This document shows positions 60,635 through 64,000 of a stretch of DNA of 64,000 bases, piece by piece. Numbering within the stretch: position 1 is the first letter of the stretch; each line of letters opens with the position of its first letter. Position numbers and translations under genes: made by a program. The notes beneath the pieces were generated by a model. It saw only the letters and a list, made by a program, of their open reading frames with translations. It did no database searches and was not told the origin of the DNA. This stretch comes from Candidatus Nanosynbacter sp. TM7-053 (GTDB taxonomy: Bacteria > Patescibacteriota > Saccharimonadia > Saccharimonadales > Saccharimonadaceae): assembly GCF_022828375.1 (NCBI RefSeq), contig NZ_JAJQJX010000001.1, forward strand, positions 62,001-126,000, written 5' to 3'.

Positions 60635-61945
60635 ATGAGAAAACAAATTTTTGAGACTTTAAGATTGGAAAAAATCGTTGGCGGCGGGCAAGCCATCGGA
60701 ACACTTGACGACGGCCGCAAAGCGTTCGTCTGGGGAGGGTTGCCGAAAGAACTTGTAACGATTCGCGTGACAAAGAAAAAATCACACTTCGTCGAAGGAA
60801 TAGTGACAGAAATTATCGAGAAAAGCCCAGAGCGAATTACGCCGAAGGATAAAAATAGTTATTTAAGCACCAGTCCTTGGCAAATAATGCCGATGTCCAG
60901 CGAGCAATCGTACAAAGCGTCGCTAATCGAAGAAGCTTTTTTACTTCACGATATCACATTGCCTGAAAAAATCGAGGTATTTTCTGACGGCGTAGAATTT
61001 AATTATCGTAATAAAGTCGAGTTCAGTTGGTTCGGCGACAAAACGGACGACGACGAAAAAGAAACTCTGGACTTGGCGTTTTTCAAGCGTGGCGGCAAAG
61101 GAAAAGTTATCGTTGACGGAACCAGCTTGGCACATCCGAGCATAAATAAATTGGCAATTGAAATCCGCGACCTCTTACAAACAAAACCGATTGTCGCGCG
61201 CCAATTAAAAACGCTCCTGATTCGCTCAGATCAACAGGGAAATACCGTTTGGCAATTGTACGTAAAAGATAAGGTAGAAAACCTGATTTCCGACGATGAA
61301 GCCAAATTACTATCAGCCGCGGGCGGCGAAATAATCTATTCCGACCCCAAAAGCCCAGCCAGCAGAATTACCGAACGCTTAAACAAATTCGGCGACACGA
61401 CACTGAGCGACACGATTTTAGGAGTCGCCTTCAACTACGCTTGCGAAGGATTTTTCCAAGTCAACATTCCCGTTTACGAAAAAGCCCTGAGCGATATGAA
61501 AGCGTGGATTAATTGCAATGAAAAAATGCCGACACTCGACCTTTACTCTGGTGTTGGGACAATCGGTTTGACAATTGGCGGAGATGATGTGACGCTCGTG
61601 GAAATTAACGAGCATGCCGTCGCGGAAATGCAGAGGAATATTGCCAAGCTGAATCGACCGAATGCCAAGGCGATTTTGGCGCCGAGCGAAAAATCTCTGG
61701 AATATATAACGGGCGAGCAAATTGTCATCGTTGATCCGCCGCGCGCTGGACTTCACGCGGATGTTACTAATAGACTATTGGAGACAGAGCCGCCTCGGAT
61801 TATTTATCTGAGTTGTAATCCTGTCACGCAAGCGCGAGACGTCAGTCTACTCCAGGAAAAATACGAAATCGTGCATCATCAAGGCTACAATTTCTTCCCG
61901 AGGACGCCGCACATTGAGCACTTGGTTATCCTTGATAATAAGTAA
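60635..61945 (+). CDS. RNA m5U methyltransferase (RlmD/TrmA type)
   Basis: A 436-residue methyltransferase that methylates uridine in rRNA or tRNA. An N-terminal TRAM-like domain (about residues 1-60) precedes the SAM-dependent domain with LDLYSGVGTIGLTIG (about residue 303), IVDPPRAGLH and LSCNPVTQARDVSLL, which holds the catalytic cysteine. The iron-sulfur cysteines of RlmD are not evident, so the exact target (23S U1939, U747 or tRNA U54) is uncertain. Confidence 0.88.
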   Translation: MRKQIFETLRLEKIVGGGQAIGTLDDGRKAFVWGGLPKELVTIRVTKKKSHFVEGIVTEIIEKSPERITPKDKNSYLSTSPWQIMPMSSEQSYKASLIEEAFLLHDITLPEKIEVFSDGVEFNYRNKVEFSWFGDKTDDDEKETLDLAFFKRGGKGKVIVDGTSLAHPSINKLAIEIRDLLQTKPIVARQLKTLLIRSDQQGNTVWQLYVKDKVENLISDDEAKLLSAAGGEIIYSDPKSPASRITERLNKFGDTTLSDTILGVAFNYACEGFFQVNIPVYEKALSDMKAWINCNEKMPTLDLYSGVGTIGLTIGGDDVTLVEINEHAVAEMQRNIAKLNRPNAKAILAPSEKSLEYITGEQIVIVDPPRAGLHADVTNRLLETEPPRIIYLSCNPVTQARDVSLLQEKYEIVHHQGYNFFPRTPHIEHLVILDNK

Positions 61946-62051
61946 ATCGGCTAGCGCGTTAACGCTTAACGTGGAACATCAGTAAATTTGACACGGACTC
62001 GTGTCGCTGATATAATATTACCACTAATGTAAAGAAGGAGTTTTATATATC

Positions 62052-62993
62052 ATGACAGAAATACCCAAATCATCATCGCAGGAATTGCCAGACGGACAAA
62101 AAGCAACTGGCTGGGACAGCTTAGCAGACTACGACAATGGAGATTCCGACTACACTCATCACAGTCCATTTGGAGAAGTTCCAGCAATTAATGGAAACGA
62201 TCTTCTCGACAGCGGAGTGTTCTTCGGCGATGCAATAGCGCTGACGCAAAAATACACTTCAACCAGCTCAGAAACTCCAGAGGAAAAGCAAGTATTATTA
62301 AATCTTGGCGATGTCTATGTGCTCGTGGGTAAAGATTCTGATCCAAATAAACTAAAAGCAGCCTGGGCGCGAGCTATGCGCGGACACTATGATCAACAGA
62401 TAACTTTCACTGAAGACATTACTGATACGGTTGAAAGTTATCCGCTAGTAACAACCACCCTAGACAACATACCAAAAGAAATCCTTGAAGCTGAAGCAGC
62501 GGAAGACGAGGCAAAGCGCCGCGCCGGAGATGAAGAAATTCAGCAAGCAGACGCTATTATTAACAGGGAAAAAGACTACCGAAGATTGAAAGATAAAGTA
62601 TGGGATGTAAAGCTTACTTTTGGTGAAGGAGACGAAAAATATACAACCAACGTCTACGGTGACAAACAAAAGCAACCAGAGGAGATTCCGTTTGACTCGG
62701 CATCCGAAGCTAAGATTTCAATGCAACGCACTTATGCCATACTGTGGGCAAAACTTATGCAGAAGCACCTTAATGAAGGTGAAGGCGAAAAAGTAGCTGA
62801 CGTAGCAGAAGAATCTCTTAATGAGATGGGTATCGCTCTTTCTGAAAAACATGAAAATCTATTTGTTACAGATATCTGTTATGAGCTAGATGCCATATAC
62901 AATTGGGAGCATTGCGCCGAGCTAAAGGATTGGTATAATGAAAGACTTCACGAGCTGTTTGATATAAAGCCGCTTCCAAAAGAAGCTAGATAA
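62052..62993 (+). CDS. Unknown acidic protein, 313 aa
   Basis: A 313-residue acidic cytoplasmic protein with no recognised family. A helical charged segment (about residues 140-185, ILEAEAAEDEAKRRAGDEE) divides it into two parts. Promoter TGATATAAT and a ribosome-binding site (AAGGAG) precede it. There is no signal peptide or membrane segment. It stands between the methyltransferase and a terminator. Confidence 0.65.
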   Translation: MTEIPKSSSQELPDGQKATGWDSLADYDNGDSDYTHHSPFGEVPAINGNDLLDSGVFFGDAIALTQKYTSTSSETPEEKQVLLNLGDVYVLVGKDSDPNKLKAAWARAMRGHYDQQITFTEDITDTVESYPLVTTTLDNIPKEILEAEAAEDEAKRRAGDEEIQQADAIINREKDYRRLKDKVWDVKLTFGEGDEKYTTNVYGDKQKQPEEIPFDSASEAKISMQRTYAILWAKLMQKHLNEGEGEKVADVAEESLNEMGIALSEKHENLFVTDICYELDAIYNWEHCAELKDWYNERLHELFDIKPLPKEAR

Positions 62994-63014
62994 ACCAGGA
63001 CTGTCAAGAATGAT

Positions 63015-63052
63015 CCGGCAGGCATACGATATTTGCCTGCCGGCGTTTTTTA
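63015..63052. terminator. Terminator between the 62052 gene and the P-type ATPase
   Basis: CCGGCAGGCA and TGCCTGCCGG form a perfect 10-bp stem followed by six T; it lies between convergent genes. Confidence 0.85.
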
Positions 63053-63058
63053 TGGCGG

Positions 63059-64000
63059 TTATACTTTTTTCTGGCATTCATTAGCAGTTAATTTTTTGCC
63101 AGCGCGGCGGGCTAGCCACCACTGAGCTAGGGCGGCGATGACAACCACGGCGATGCCCGGCCAGAGCAGAGTAATATTCGGCACGGTGAAATCGAAAAAG
63201 TCGCGCAGGAACCCAAAACCAAAGCTTCCAGCCGCCACAATAATCACCGACAGAAGATAAAGCAGGCGAGCGCGCTTGGCAGATTTATCGATGGTTACGT
63301 CCAGCATAATTCCCACCAAGAACACCAAATATACGCCAAACAAAGTCGCGGTGAGTACGGTCATCGTTGCGACTTCTGCGGCGTGGCCGGGGAACATAAC
63401 AGAGGTAGTCCAATAGGTGAACGCGACAGTCACACCAGTAATTAAAGCAATCGGCGTAACAGCCAGCAAAGTATCATGCCAAAATCTCTTCGGATTTATT
63501 CGATGCTTCGGCACCGGCGGAAACAGCGTCCACATAAGAGTCGGCATAGTCACTAGAAAAATATTCATAAACGTAATATGGCGCGGCGAATACGGATAAT
63601 TCATATTGATGAGAATCGTCGCAAGAAGAAGCGTCACGCCGTAAATAATTTTATGGAAAAATAGAACAGCGATGACTTCGATTGCTTGCATTATTTGATT
63701 GCCCAATTTCATTCCCATCGGCAGAGAAGTGAACGAATTGTTGAGCAATATAATGTCAGAAACTCGACGAGAAGCCGGCGCACCAGCGTACATCGCCACA
63801 CCGAGGTCGGCCTTTTTTAGCGCCAGAGCGTCATTCACGCCGTCGCCAACCATGCCAGTGAATTTTCCGGATTGTTGGAATCTGTTTATTAAACGCTCTT
63901 TTTGGCCTGGCAAAACTCTGGCAAAAATCGTGTAAGTGTCGGCCGCATTGTTAAATTCATCTTCGCTAAGTGCCGCCAAATCTTCGCCTAAAATCGCCTT
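63059..64000 (-). CDS. P-type cation-transporting ATPase, C-terminal part (partial)
   Basis: The last 313 residues of an E1-E2 ATPase, cut by the window edge (the frame is open to 64000). The phosphorylation-domain hinge GMVGDGVNDALALKKADLGVAM (about residue 46 of this fragment) is intact and is followed by six membrane segments. The lack of a CPx motif in the visible part and the six C-terminal helices suggest a class other than the heavy-metal P1B type; the ion is unknown. The start of the protein is outside the window. Confidence 0.9.
   Translation of the reverse strand, partial: KAILGEDLAALSEDEFNNAADTYTIFARVLPGQKERLINRFQQSGKFTGMVGDGVNDALALKKADLGVAMYAGAPASRRVSDIILLNNSFTSLPMGMKLGNQIMQAIEVIAVLFFHKIIYGVTLLLATILINMNYPYSPRHITFMNIFLVTMPTLMWTLFPPVPKHRINPKRFWHDTLLAVTPIALITGVTVAFTYWTTSVMFPGHAAEVATMTVLTATLFGVYLVFLVGIMLDVTIDKSAKRARLLYLLSVIIVAAGSFGFGFLRDFFDFTVPNITLLWPGIAVVVIAALAQWWLARRAGKKLTANECQKKV

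Overview
The window looks like part of the chromosome of a Saccharibacteria (TM7)-type Candidate Phyla Radiation bacterium. Supporting signs are the absence of rpmD (uL30) between rpsE and rplO, very tight gene packing, a standard stop code (TGA is used as a genuine stop), several zinc-binding modules missing from housekeeping proteins, and many promoters whose -10 box lies only 6-9 nt before the start codon. No species is claimed. Most genes are moderately AT-rich; three stand out as GC-richer (35628-37052, 40246-40518 and, more weakly, 49271-49909).

Layout. 0-2.4 kb: a NUDIX hydrolase, a Ham1-type NTP pyrophosphatase, a short M16-like protein and an RDD membrane protein. 2.4-11.6 kb: the spc/alpha ribosomal block (rplF-rplR-rpsE-rplO, secY, infA-rpmJ-rpsM-rpsK-rpsD-rpoA-rplQ-rplM-rpsI), interrupted on the opposite strand by an OmpA-like protein and an unknown anchored protein. 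11.6-18.4 kb: an alpha/beta hydrolase, CYTH and GrpB-like proteins, a second Ham1 protein, trpS, a pseudouridine synthase, a DNA polymerase III delta'-like subunit and a TPR protein. 18.4-19.1 kb: tRNA-Thr(TGT), tRNA-Tyr(GTA), a small membrane protein and tRNA-Thr(GGT). 19.1-25.3 kb: a type III restriction-modification pair divergent from an ADP-ribosylglycohydrolase. 25.4-30.9 kb: rpmG, a GH57/glycosyltransferase pair, tRNA-Trp, a P-loop kinase, a YgjP-like metalloprotein and a PAS histidine kinase.

30.9-38.5 kb: the secE-nusG-rplK ... rplA ... rplJ-rplL order is kept but interrupted by a YrdC protein, enolase and a GC-rich surface protein with an LAVTG sorting signal. 38.6-46.7 kb: uncharacterised proteins, dnaX-dnaB, a membrane glycosyltransferase, the YbaB homologue and recR. 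46.7-56.3 kb: an LPKTG surface protein, a DHH phosphoesterase, a structured-leader gene of unknown function, cysS, an AI-2E/ABC exporter group and a divergent two-component system. 56.4-64 kb: a Gre-like factor, a GmrSD-like (DUF262/DUF1524) nuclease, a metalloprotease-like protein, tRNA-Gln, an RNA uracil methyltransferase, an unknown acidic protein and the C-terminal part of a P-type ATPase.

Together these are mainly information-processing genes with surface, signalling and anti-foreign-DNA functions set between them. The most interesting signals are long, strongly foldable 5' leaders in front of all three GC-richer genes (one folds as a cloverleaf), a likely L1-binding leader and an L10 leader, widespread leaderless extended -10 promoters, and repeated loss of zinc sites in DnaX, RecR, L36 and L33.
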